A stretch of DNA of 64,000 nucleotides from Rhizophagus clarus (taxonomy: Eukaryota; Glomeromycota; Glomeromycetes; Glomerales; Glomeraceae), in the NCBI GenBank assembly GCA_015698045.1, contig BLAL01000030.1:1178001-1242000 (forward strand), given 5' to 3'. The position numbers and the translations under genes were made by a program. The first letter of the stretch is position 1; each line of letters opens with the position of its first letter. Shown here piece after piece: positions 51,604 to 63,999 of the stretch. The notes under the pieces are model-generated. The model was not told the DNA's origin. It did no database searches and saw nothing but the letters and a program-made list of their open reading frames with translations.

Positions 51604-54600
51604 ATGTCTTTTTCTACTCGAAACAAAAAGAAAGCAAATGTGCCATCTTCTTTTGAAGATCAATTAGCTCTTTTGCAAGATAGTGAGGCTAATAGTAAGT
51701 AAACGCGACCTTTTACGTAATAATAAGATAATAATTTAAATTATTCTTTTGTTTATCATAGCCGAAAGAATTCATCAGATTTGGGCACGGCCAAGTGTGC
51801 CAAATATCAATCCTGACCATGACTCTATCAGTGAGTAAAATGTTATAGTATATCGTCTGACATAAACATCACTTATTCAAGGTTTCCATAGTATTTCAGC
51901 AAATTGAAATAGACGATAGCGCCGATCCTGTATCAAAAGAACCAATAATCCGAATGTTCGGTATTACAGAGGTACATCAGAAATGAACTACTTAAGCTTC
52001 TTTCTGTTAATAACATTTCCCATTTTTTATCTCGATAGATTGGAAATAGCGTTCTTTGTTATGTCACAGGGTTTCGCCCATATTTTTATATTCCAGCACC
52101 AGTTGGTTTCAAAGAAAACGACATACCTAGTTTACAAAATCAGATCGCGGTAATTTTATAATGAAATTCTTTTATTAATTTCTAAGCTCCAAATAACAAT
52201 AAGAAATATGTTTAGCGCGCTATACAAATGGATAATGGCTTAAAAAAGCCAATCGAAAGAATTGAGCTTACTTTAAAAGAGAGCATATGGGGTTATCATG
52301 GAAATATAAAGAGTCAATTCCTCAAAATTATTTTTAATGAAGCAAAAGCCTTGAATGCTACTAGACATATCCTTTATAATGTAGTCCTTCCGTTTCCATA
52401 TTAACAAATAAGTACAATAAATAATCCTTGACACCTTGTACGCCTCATTGAAGATGGAGCTATTAAATTTAACGAACGACAACTTCGAGAAGTGACATTT
52501 GAAAGCAATATCAGTTATGTCTTACGATTTATGATTGACTGCAAGGTTTTCACTATATATTGTCTCTTTGCAAATTTGTTAGCTATTAATCAAGCTATTG
52601 ATTAAGTTCTCATATTGATTGTTCTAATTAGGTTACTGGGGCAAATTGGATAGAACTACCACCAAAAAGCTACAAATTGCGTGCTAAATTGCCCGAAACG
52701 TCCACTTGTCAACTAGAAATTGATATAAGGTAATACAAGTGTAGATAATTCATGTATATTTTAATTATATAAATAATTCGTAAATTTCATACTTCTTAGA
52801 TACGACCGATTTATTAGTCACCCTCCTGAAGGCGAATGGTCAAAAATAGCTCCATTGCGTATTCTAAGTTTTGACATTGAATGCGCAGGTCGCAAAGGCA
52901 TTTTTCCCGAACCTACTATTGACCCAATTATTCAAATTGCTAATATGGTTACAAGACAAGGTCAAACTTCCTTATACGCATAAATTGATTAATAGTGGAT
53001 AATTAACCCGTTATTTATCCTTTATAGGTGAAAAACATCCTTTCATCAGAAACGTTTTCACTTTAAATTCTTGTGCTCCAATTGTTGCAACTGATGTCAT
53101 CGAATGTTATGATCAAGGGAAGATGTTACAAGCATGGAGAGATTTTGTAATCGAGGCATGTATTTAGTTAAGTTAGCGAGTACTATGTAACTTGAATAAC
53201 ACTAAATTGATTGTTTTTAACAGGTAGATCCTGATGTTATCATAGGATACAACATTGCAAACTTTGATTTTCCATATTTACTCGAACGCGCCCAACATTT
53301 GAAAGTAAACAAGTTTCCATACCTTGGCCGTATGAAAGGTACATGTATGCGCTTTCTAATTCATATCTTCTTGAGGAAATTTATAATAATTTTTTAAATT
53401 ATTTACATTTTCAGGTATAAAGACTGAAGCTAAAGACACTAAATTTTCTTCAAAAGCGTATGGAACACGGGAAAATAAATTTATCAATATCCTTTTTTAT
53501 AATCATTTGTAAATCACCATCATAATTATAATTCTTAACTAAAATTTACATCTTGAAGGGAGACTTCAGCTTGATATGTTACAAGTTATGCAGCGTGATC
53601 ATAAGTTAAGATCTTATACACTTAATTCTGTTTGTGCCCATTTCCTAGGTGAGAAATATATATTTGTTTTCATCTAATCCACTTAATTAATTTACATTCG
53701 GTACATGTAAATCAAATTTTGAAATTATAAAGGAGAACAAAAAGAAGAAGTACATCATTCCATTATTACCGATTTACAAAATGGGAATGATGAATCACGG
53801 CGAAGATTAGCGATTTATTGTTTGAAGGTTTGTGGTTTATCATTTAAATAAATGTATATTTATATATTTATAAAGTAAATTAAGTAACCTGGTATTAACC
53901 TATATGTTAGGATGCAATCCTACCACAAAAATTAATGGATAAACTCATGTGTCTTATCAATTATCTCGAAATGGCTCGTGTTACAGGAGTTCCTTTCAAT
54001 TATCTTCTTGCTCGTGGACAGCAAATTAAAGTAATATCACAATTATACAGAAAAGCGTTTGAACAAGGCTTAGTTATACCGGCTTTAAAATCAGAAGGTA
54101 TTAAAATTTTTATTATTTACTTTGTGAAATAAAATTTGAGTGCGTTAATGTGTAATAATATTGTAATTATTTAGGGTCTGATGATCAATTTGAAGGAGCA
54201 ACCGTTATTGAACCAGAAAGGGGGTTTTATAATGTTCCGATAGCTACACTTGATTTTAGCTCTTTATATCCTTCTATTATGATTGCTCATAACCTTTGCT
54301 ATACAACACTATTGGATAACAAAGGTATTGAGAAATTAGGTGATATTGATTATATTACAACACCATACAACAATGGTAGGTGCTAAAAAAAAAGAAAAAA
54401 TACTGGGTTTGTTCAGCATTTAACCAAACGTATATCATTAATTATTTAGCAAAATTTGTGAAAGTTCATCATAGAAAGGGACTTTTGCCTACAATCTTGG
54501 AAGATCTTCTCTCTGCACGTAAGAAAGCCAAGGCAGATTTAAAAAAAGAGACAGATCCTTTTAAAAAAGCTGTTCTTGATGGGCGTCAATTAGCTCTTAA

Positions 54601-56657
54601 GGTACTATTATTGTATATATTTAATAACTAATAACCTTTCTTTAATTAAATGAAACCAAACCATTTTCTTATTAGATTAGTGCAAATTCTGTATATGGGT
54701 TTACTGGTGCTACAGTCGGTAAACTTCCTTGTATTGAAATTTCAGCAAGTGTCACAGCTTATGGGCGCCAGATGATTGAAAAGACAAAACAGGTTGATGT
54801 TTTTATTTATAGCGGGTGATTATGATATGATATTGTGAAATATCAAGTTTATATGTATTTATTATTTTATAGGAGGTGGAAAATCATTATACCATAGCCA
54901 ACGGATATCAACATGATGCTCATGTTATTTATGGAGACACGGATTCCGTTATGGTAAAATTTGGGGTAGATAATCTAGTTGATACCATGGCTCTAGGTAA
55001 ATCTTCCATTATCATTGATTTTCATATTTAAATGATTATTAACATACTCTAATAGGGAGGGAGGCGGCAGACTACGTTACAAAGAAATTTGTCAAACCAA
55101 TTAAATTAGAATTCGAAAAAGTTTACTTCCCATATTTATTAATAAATAAAAAGCGATATGCTGGTTTATATTGGACAAATCCAGATAAATGGGACAAATT
55201 AGATACTAAAGGTATTGAGGTAAGCATTCAATGCAAAATTTGTTAAAAGTTATGCGAGAACTAAATGTTATTTTTATTGTAATAACAGACTGTCAGGAGG
55301 GACAACTGTCTTCTCGTTCAAAATGTAATAGAAACGTGTTTGAGAAAAATGTTAATTGATCGGGATGTTTCTGGTGCCGAAGAGTAAGTAACTACTATAT
55401 TTTTCTTAATATATATGCCTATTGGCACTTGCTTAACATTTAATACTTTTTACAGATACGCTAAGAAAACAATTTCAGATTTACTTCAGAATAAAATTGA
55501 CATGTCACAATTGGTTATCACAAAAGCCTTAAGTAAATCAGGTGAATTTTTAATAATAATTGTTAATTTTTTACATACATGTAAAAATTTTTACTAATCA
55601 CTATATCATCATCCAGATTATTCAGCTAAACAGCCACACCATGAATTGGCTGAACGTATGCGTAAGCGTGATGCTGGTAAGTAGCCACATTAAATTCCTC
55701 TTTATTATATTTTAACAATTTTTTTCAAAAAAAAAAAAGGTTCCGCACCAACACTTGGCGATCGGGTCGCTTATGTTATAGTAAAAAGTGCCAAAGGTAC
55801 ATATTCATATTTTATTACAATTTCATATCAATTATTAATGTCGTATTATTTGATAATCTAAGGTGCCGCTGCTTACGAAAAGTCAGAAGATCCGATATAT
55901 GTTCTTGAAAATAATATTCCTATTGATACCAATTATTATTTGGAGAATCAATTATCTAAGCCGTTATTACGAATTTTCGAACCAATTCTTGGCGACAAAG
56001 CCCACTCTTTACGTGAGTAGAAATTGTTAACTTATAATATTAAATGAACGAGTTACAATAATCTTTTTATATATATATTTATATATCAAGTTGCTGGCGA
56101 TCATACTCGTGTCGTTCAAATTGCAACACCAACAATCGGTGGATTGATGAAATTCGCCGTAAAGACAGCTACTTGTCTAGGATGTAAAACTCCTCTATCA
56201 AAAAACGGTATGTTTACATTATATAAGTCTAAAATAATATTTAGGTTCTTACACTTTCAATGTTTATAGACACAGCTGTATGTCGACACTGTAAGCCGAA
56301 ATTGGGCGAATTATATCAACGACAGGTGACTTTTTTCACTGCATGTTTTATTATAAGAATAAAAATTTATAACTATCTTTTCTTGATAGCTTGATATTGT
56401 AAACAAACTCGAAGTCCATTTTGCTCGGTTATGGACTCAATGTCAAAGGTGCCAAGGCAGCCTACATCAGGATATTCTCTGTAGTTCAAGAGATTGTCCA
56501 ATATGGTACGAATCGAGATCTATATCGATTGATCCTTTTTTTTTTTTTTAATTAATACCAATGAACCGTAATTTATGGCAGGTATATGAGAAAGAAGGCT
56601 CAAAAAGATGTTCAGGATGCGACTAATCTTCTTGAAAGGTTCAATTATGCGTGGTGA
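51604..56657 (+). CDS. POL3: DNA polymerase delta catalytic subunit
   Basis: Twenty-eight exons give 1043 aa. Starts: 51604, 51762, 51892, 52039, 52216, 52442, 52632, 52800, 53028, 53224, 53415, 53550, 53733, 53911, 54175, 54450, 54676, 54873, 55056, 55289, 55456, 55617, 55740, 55863, 56091, 56270, 56390, 56582; the last exon ends at 56657. It is the B-family polymerase of lagging-strand synthesis and repair, working with PCNA. The 3'-5' exonuclease is intact: FDIECAG near 260, [12 protein letters not shown] near 340, YCLKDAILP near 458. So is the polymerase: [10 protein letters not shown] near 547, [13 protein letters not shown] near 640, YGDTDSV near 697. The C-terminal Cys clusters CLGC..CRHC (about 951-970) and CQRC..CSSRDC (about 998-1016), zinc and Fe-S sites, are complete. 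Two introns are AT-AC and one is GC-AG; the rest are GT-AG. Confidence 0.95.
52367..52441 (+). other. U12-type AT-AC intron 1 in Pol delta
   Basis: The intron begins ATATCCTTT, the consensus U12-type AT-AC donor, has a TCCTTGAC branch-point match (52424-52432) and ends in AC 10 nt after the branch A. Removal joins AGA C|GC CTC to give [14 protein letters not shown], which fits the Pol delta family (compare the Arg-Arg-Leu-Leu-Glu stretch in human POLD1). No GT-AG pair in this region keeps the frame. Confidence 0.85.
53487..53549 (+). other. U12-type AT-AC intron 2 in Pol delta
   Basis: Begins ATATCCTTT, has a TTCTTAAC branch-point-like site (53532-53539) and ends TTTAC 11 nt later. Splicing joins TTT ATC A|AT CTT GAA GGG to give [14 protein letters not shown], matching the conserved I-x-I/L-E-G-R-x-Q-x-D segment of Pol delta. 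U2-type alternatives shift the frame. Confidence 0.83.
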
Positions 56658-57638
56658 GATTATAGAATATCAAAAATATACATTCCTTTCCGTTTAAACT
56701 CACGAACAGACGAAGAACTTGTATTTAAACCGACCGCCACAGGAAAGAATGATTCTATATCCTTGATTGATTCATAAGTTTAAGAACGCTAGTAATAAGT
56801 GATTGCTTTATATTAGAAAAACAAAAACATTTTATGCCTATGGTTTCAGATAATGTGGCGCAAACATTGATAAAATGTGTACAATATAATTGATTAATTT
56901 TGTCTTTGAAGCAAAATTAATGTTAAAAATAAAGTTTGTATATCCAAAATATTACTATTATAATTATTCCAATTTCTAACAGTTTTTTTTTCATTTCAAA
57001 AAGTCTATATCCTTTAATAACTTAATAGCCAAATCTAAAAATAAAAAATAACATTAATAAGTAATATAAATAAGAAAAAAAAAAAAAAAATCCATTTAAA
57101 TTCTAAAACTTTTTTAAAATACTTTTGTAATATTAAACATTTTATTTGGTATTGTCTGTAAAAAATCATTTTAATAAAGTATATTGATTATTACTTTTCT
57201 AATTCAAGATTAGATAATTATATTCAAAATTTATATTATAATAATTGATAAAACATTTATTTATAATAGAATAAATTTAATATTACAAAGTTTTATACTA
57301 TCATTACTATATTATCATTATCACCTAATAGTAATAAACTTACCTCTGATTCTTTTTTATCAAATAGTATTATAGGACTCTGAACAATACTAATATAATT
57401 CACAAATGATTAGTATGCATTTACTATTAACTTTACACAACTTTTCAACTTTTTTTTCATAGTAATGCTACATAAACTTACATCTTAGTTAAAAAAAATT
57501 TTTGTAAAATTTATAAAAAATTCGTTAACATTATAATGAATTATTCGGTATAAAGATAGGGTTATATGACTTACTAATTTAATCAGATAATCTGAATATT
57601 TAATCTTTTTTTAATTATTTATCAGTTTATTTTTGTAG
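56658..57638. other. Intergenic, AT-rich, no gene seen
   Basis: 3' flank of Pol delta followed by low-complexity AT sequence leading into the tandem array; no open frame of note. Confidence 0.6.
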
Positions 57639-58130
57639 TATTGTCAGATGAAAAGCATAACCAGAATTTTGGAATTAAAGTAAAAAAGGGTTGAGGGAAA
57701 TGTTTTGTTATTTTTTTTTAATTATTTTTTGTAGTATTGCTAGATAAAAAATATGATCAGACTTTTGGAATTAAGATAAGAAAGAGTATGAGAAGTGTTT
57801 TTCAGTATTTTTTTAACTAATTAATTTTTTCTTTTTTGTAATGTTACCAGATGAAAAGTATAACCAGACTTTTGGAATTAAGGTAAGGAAGGATAGAATA
57901 AGTATTTTTTGATGTTTTTTTAACTAATTAATTATTTATTTTTTTTGTTTTTTTTTTTGTAATATTATCAGACAAAAAGTATGACCAAACTTTTAGAATT
58001 AAAGTAAGGAAAGGTGGAAGAAGTTTTTTTCAGTGTTTTTTTAATTAATTAATTATTTATTTTTTTTTGTTTTTTTTTATAGTATTGTCAGATGAAAAGT
58101 ATGATCAGACTTTTAGAATTAAAGTATTAA
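57639..58130 (+). repeat. Second tandem array with splice-site-like units (five copies)
   Basis: Units of about 95-125 bp each show a T-tract ending in GTAG/GTAA, a core TATTGTCAGATGAAAAGTAT with CCAGACTTTTGGAATTAA, and then GTAAGG or a variant. Cores start near 57639, 57735, 57840, 57963 and 58083. The cores are 41 nt (or 32 nt from the internal CAG), not a multiple of three. The plan resembles the 6.1-7.1 kb array but the sequences differ. Confidence 0.75.
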
Positions 58131-59858
58131 AAACTAAAAAAAAAATAATAAAAATAAATAAATTTAGTATAAAATACTGAAAAAAAGTGAAAAAATAAAT
58201 AAAAAAAATAAATTTTGGTAAATACCAAGTAATTTATATTTACTAAAATTAGTATTTTTTAAAAATAAATCCATATATATCTATTATAAACTCTATGTAA
58301 ACATAATGTATGAGTTACTTTTAAATTAACCAATCTATACAAACTTACTGTAATTTGTGGGTTTAAAAAGTAACTTCATATAAACTCTATGCAAATCTGT
58401 ATGTGAGTTATATTATTATTGTTTGGGATTCTAGTATTATATTAATACATTCAGTAGTATGTAATATTACTTATTATACTTTAATTTCTTTTTCAAAAAA
58501 AATATAATTTTTTGGATATAATATATCTAATTAACTATATAATTTAATTATTTAATAACCATTTTTCTTTTATTTTCAAAATTATAAATATCAATTAATT
58601 TAACTATATATTTATTTTTTATAAATAATATTTACATATTTGCTCTATTTTTAAATAATTATGTCATTTATTAAAAACATTAATTTTTTTTGATCATTTT
58701 AATTTTTTTTTATATTAAAGTTAACTAAGTTAAATAAATCAAACTATTCTTTTAATATACCTATTTTTTTCATACATTATTTGAATTTGATTTGTAAAAT
58801 TTTTTAAATAATTGATTTTCTTTGTAAATATAAATAAAACATTCATTCTCATTAACAGTTTAAAAAAATAAAATATCTTCTTCAGATTTGGTATAGATAA
58901 ATAAAGAAATAAATTCACATTTAACTTTTTATTTTACTGGTATATTAATCAAATATATTATTATGTTGATTTTATGTATATTTATTAAAAAAGATTAAAA
59001 AAATAAATTTGATATAATTTTATTTAAAATATTATTATTATTCATATTTATTATTAAAGTTTTAAAAAACACAGTTTAGTTTAAAATATTTTTTATATAA
59101 TTTTAAAATACAGTTACTAGTAAAAATAATGGTAATGAAAATACTATATTTTAATTTGATTATAACTTTATTACTACCTTGATTAAATCATTATTTATTA
59201 TACCAAATTAAATAATAATATACTCATTTAAAAAGTAATAAAAAAAAGTAATTTTAAATACTGATATTATTTCTATTTTATTACCCACAATAGTTTCTAT
59301 TACAATAAATTCTATTTATAAAGTTAATAACTTTTTCATAAAATAAATTTTTAGGAAATTTCTAATTAAACTGGAAATTTTTGCATTCTTATAAAATAAT
59401 ATATTTCTTTTTTATAAAAAATACCAAAATTCTGAATATTTTTATTTAAAGTATTGCATTGAACTTATATTATAAAAAATTACTGTTAAATTAAAATAAT
59501 TATCATTTCACATTTTTTTAATTTTTTATTGTGAAAATTTTAAAATATAATTAATCAAACATTTTTTTAGACCATTGGTGAGCTTTTTATTATGATAATA
59601 TAAAATAATTATATTTATGATATTTAAAGTAATATAAAAATTTTTTTTTCAATAATAATTTTTTTTTTGTTTATTTTGAAATCCAAATCTTAAATTCTAA
59701 TATTTGTTTTTAATGCAATATATTAAGAAAATTATAATGTAAAAAAAAAAAAAAATATTACAAGTTATTTCTCAATTTATTTAAAAAGGAGTAAAATAAT
59801 TTCAAAAATAACATAATTATTGATAGTAAGATTATTAATGATAATAGCATGCAAAATT
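58131..59858. other. AT-rich sequence, no gene seen
   Basis: Almost pure A/T low complexity; a GTATGTGAGTTA/TGTATGAGTTAC motif is repeated around 58300-58410. No credible coding capacity on either strand. Confidence 0.55.
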
Positions 59859-60082
59859 AAGATTGCTGAGCAAAACTAAGTAGTTTAGCAAACTGTCTAA
59901 ATGTCAAAAGAGTAAAACTTAAAAAAACTATAAGTAAAAAATTAGCGAAACTTGACAAATGTCAAAACTTATAGTAAATCATATTAAATAGCGAAACAAT
60001 AGTAAAGTATTATTAAAAAAATCAGTAAAACTAAAGTTTAGACATTTAGCCAAATTTAAAATTAGTTTAGGCAGGCAATCTT
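59859..60082. mobile_element. 224-bp MITE, copy 2 of the 16181 element
   Basis: Nearly identical inside to 16181-16412 (TAGTTTAGCAAACTGTCTAA, AGCGAAACAATAGTAAAGTA). The ends are AAGATTGCTGAGCAAAACTA and, reverse-complemented, AAGATTGCCTGCCTAAACTA. The flanks ATGCAAAATT (59849-59858) and ATGCAAAATC (60083-60092) agree at 9 of 10 positions, a 10-bp target duplication. Confidence 0.85.
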
Positions 60083-63000
60083 ATGCAAAATCAAATTGAA
60101 GTATATTTTAATATAAATAAAAGCCAAATCCAATATTTATTAAATAATAAAATATATATATTTTTAATTCAGTCCTCTTTTTAAAAATAAAAAAAAAATC
60201 ATAATTTTATTATAAAATTTATATGTTATATTAAAAAAACTGATTACTATTATTTTCATCAGAATCTATAGCATTTGTTATTAAATTTGAATAAAGATTT
60301 ATATAAAAATTCTAGTAATAATTTATTTTATCTATTTTTTTAAATTATCTAGATAATAAAAGGTTATTTTTCAGTTTAATCTACATTTTTATATTAACTT
60401 GAAAAGAATAATATTATTTAATTTTTATTATAATATTTTGATATATCACCAGTTTTTTAAAAAAAATTTAATATACAAGTTAAAATAATTATACTAGTAA
60501 TAATTAATATTATTATATTTTTTTTAAGTAATTTATTATAATATTTTAATAATATATTATCAGATTATCAAAAATATATTTGTTTATATATATTAATTAT
60601 TCTACTTTTAGTTATTATGTTGTAGCAGCAAGTTTTTAGTATACTCGTAAATTTAATAAAAAAAGAAATCAATTAAATAAACCAATCACCAAGCATAATG
60701 TAATAAATCTACTAACCCAATAAAATTATATAGCACAGTAAATAGGAATTATACAATAAATCATGTAATATAAAATCACATAATATAACCAAATAATAAC
60801 ATAATTACATGATATAACTGGAGTAATAATAATTTTATATTGATCATTAGATGATTAATAATTATGTAATGATTAGCATAACATAGTAGTTTATTAATAA
60901 ATAGAATCAATTAGATACATTTTTTATTGTATAATGATAATGTAATATTATAATGTAACAATGTAACTTACTAATGTATCAATAGAAATAAGAATTAAAA
61001 TTAGTATATGTAGGGAAATTGAAATTTTATACCTAGTATTTGAAAAGTATAAAAACTCTTCAAATTTTTCTTACTTTTAAATAATTTCAAAAAAAATAAA
61101 AATTAGAAAACAATAAATAAAAAAATATAAAAAATAATTAAATAATTAATAAAAACATAATATAAAACTCAATTCTGTGTAAATCAGTGATATTATTTTA
61201 AATATTTGATAAATAAACATAGTAAAACTATACCAGAAATTCATTAACTTTGCAAATTATAAAAATAAATTACAAAAAAATATTAAAGAAAAAGATTATA
61301 TTTATAAAAAAACTAAGCAGATAAATATTTAATAATTCCCTAAATGGCTAGGTTATGGCAAATATGTTTATCATGAAAACCTGAATCTGCAATGTATATT
61401 ATAATTAATATTCTATATTTCTATAATTAGTAAATTATAAATTAATTATATTTAATGAAAATTGATTAAAATTTTATTGCTAAGTTAAAGTATTCTAATG
61501 TATTTGAGTAAATTATTTAATATTTAATAAATTAAGATAGAATTCTAAATATATAAATATTATAATTAATTTTAATTTTAAATATATATAAAGTTATATA
61601 AATTTTGGTTTCAAAATTATTATTTTAAAAATCAGTAATTGGATTTTAATAATTTTTGGCTTGTTAAATTCATCTTAATAAAATAAACATTTGATATATA
61701 AATTATTATTTTAGATATAATATGATTGACTGAAATATTCCATTTTGAAATTTTAATTACACAGAATCTAATTTATTTTAGCATTAAAATAATATATAAT
61801 AATAAATAATATATAAATAATATAAAATACAAATTGCTTTTTTTTTTTTATTCAAAGATTATACTTGGCTTTTATTAAAAAAAAAACAAATGTGAAAATA
61901 CAAAATAGCAAAAAGCAAATTTAACAGATAGATAAATCTATATAAACCTATTAAAACAAGCCCACCTGACAAATGTCAAATGTAACCCATGAATTTCAAC
62001 TAATGGCTAGTATTACTATATGCTATAGTATAAGTAAGACCCTCTAATAATACAAATTATTTTCCTTCATAATTCCTACAGAGCATATCATTACAAGAAG
62101 CTACCACTCTAACTGAGTGACGCACAGATACTATGCTAAGGTTTTCTAATCAATAAGGTTGAAACTCTTTTTTTGCTTAGTAATCTTATTTAAAAAAATT
62201 TTTTTTAAATTGTTTAGAAGCTTTTAACCAACATGGATACATCAAAAATAAAAAAATATTAGAAGAGTTATAATGACTTATACGTGACTTTAACCAGTCC
62301 AACTAGAAATCAATATGTGTTGGCTAAATTTAAAACAAATCATTCAATCAAATTCCCCTCCTTAATTAGATTAACAAACAAAGCTCTAAAAAAGAATATT
62401 ACACCAAATCACTAAAATACTGAGTAACATTCCAATACCTCTAGCCTCTAAAACTAAATTAGAAAAAAAGACTAAAGGTTAAAATATCAACAGGCAAGTA
62501 ATAAAAACTAAAGGAAAGTTATTAATACTTTCAGAAATCCAAAAGGAAAACTGGAGAAAGAGGTAAAACACTATAACCACCATTTCTACATTCCCTTAAA
62601 TGATTCCTAAGCAAGAAAAAGCAAGTGTCACTTCTGGCCATAAACAAAATTTCAACTAACAACTTCACTCTGTCTATCTTAATGCTTTTAAAATAAACAG
62701 CCCTGACGAGAAACTTCTCTTCTAGGGTATTTAAGACCAGTTAGCCCAAACGCTAACCTTTCAAAAGTCTTCAAAAATATGAAGAAACCTGGAATTTGCA
62801 GTCATAAACTATTTCCTTGGTGAAGTTCATACCAAGCCAGTAATTCTACCAAAACTTGGTATTTTTGAATCGTACAAATTTTAAAAGACGTGGCTAGGTC
62901 TCATAAAAAAGAAAACATTACTTGAAAAAAGCCTAAGAAACCAAAAGCTCAAGCTTTTCTTCAGGAACCTTCTGCTGGAAAAATGGTTAAGCGATCTGCA

Positions 63001-63615
63001 AATAAGAAATATAGTTCACAAAATACAAATTGCATTTTTTGCATTATTAGTTTTATAAGAATAGAATAAAAAATTAAAATAATTGATTAATTATTAAAGC
63101 AATTATTCAATTATTATTAGATTAAATATAATTATTTAATATTGTTATCAAATATTTTTTTTTAGTTAATTTTAGTTAATTTTATTTAAAAATTTATGTT
63201 CAATTATTAGTCAAATAATGGTTTCTAATATTAAGTCAATTCCTTATTTTAAATAAGCAGAATTTTAATATTAAGTAAAATATAACAATCATTAAAAATA
63301 TTATATACAGGTCATTTTCATATAAATTATTTTGTAATATTTAAAAATTAATAAAAATGCTAGTCAAAAATAAAATCTATATTAGGCTGCTCCAATTTAA
63401 TTATTTGTTTAACGTCCAGATTTTTTAAAAAAATTGAGAGGAGAGGGGGAGTCCAATTAAGTAAACATCAAAATATAAACATATAAAATTTATATTATTA
63501 TAATCACAATTTATTATTGAGTAATTTATTAATAAAATTGATTTATCTATTTTATCTAATTTCTAACTTTAATCCTTCCTCTTGTTGGCCAATTGTATCC
63601 TTTATCTTTATAAAT
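60083..63615. other. AT-rich sequence with worn repeat, no supported gene
   Basis: 60.1-61.9 kb is extreme AT low complexity. 61.95-63.0 kb is less AT-biased and reads like a decayed repeat, but neither strand gives a long frame or recognisable motif. Confidence 0.45.
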
Positions 63616-63999
63616 TTAACAAAATGGATATATAGTAGTAAATTTTTTCTTTAAATTATCATCTGGTTCTAATAACTCATTTTCATCTCCACAATAAAAA
63701 CAAATAATTTCTATTTTCAAACGATGACATGAATAATATACTGCCTCAATTGGACTATTACAATAAATCTTTTGTCTAACATATACCTTTTTATATAGAT
63801 CATGCATTTCGGGAGTTATAGGAGATCCACAAATATAAATCACATTATCTAATAAAATTTCTAAACTAGTTTTTTCTTCATCACTTAATGCATTTTTGCT
63901 AAAAATACATCTTGGTTTATTACAAACAGTGCAATTGACCAATTTGCGTATATTACTGTTATTAATTATACCGACCGGAATATTTTCTTTCATAGATTG
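63616..63999 (-). CDS. C-terminal part of a Cys-rich transposon-like protein (cut by window edge)
   Basis: The frame is open up to the right edge (codons before the Met at 63993 continue), so the start lies outside the window. It shows CTVCNKPRC near the visible start, IYICGSPI, then VRQKIYCNSPIEAVYY and a second Cys pair in FYCGDENEL, a zinc-binding layout seen in a multicopy Rhizophagus protein family that I associate with mobile elements. It ends with a stop after IYPFC, shorter than I would expect, so a downstream exon or truncation is possible. No catalytic domain lies in the visible part. Confidence 0.5.
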   Translation of the reverse strand, partial: QSMKENIPVGIINNSNIRKLVNCTVCNKPRCIFSKNALSDEEKTSLEILLDNVIYICGSPITPEMHDLYKKVYVRQKIYCNSPIEAVYYSCHRLKIEIICFYCGDENELLEPDDNLKKKFTTIYPFC

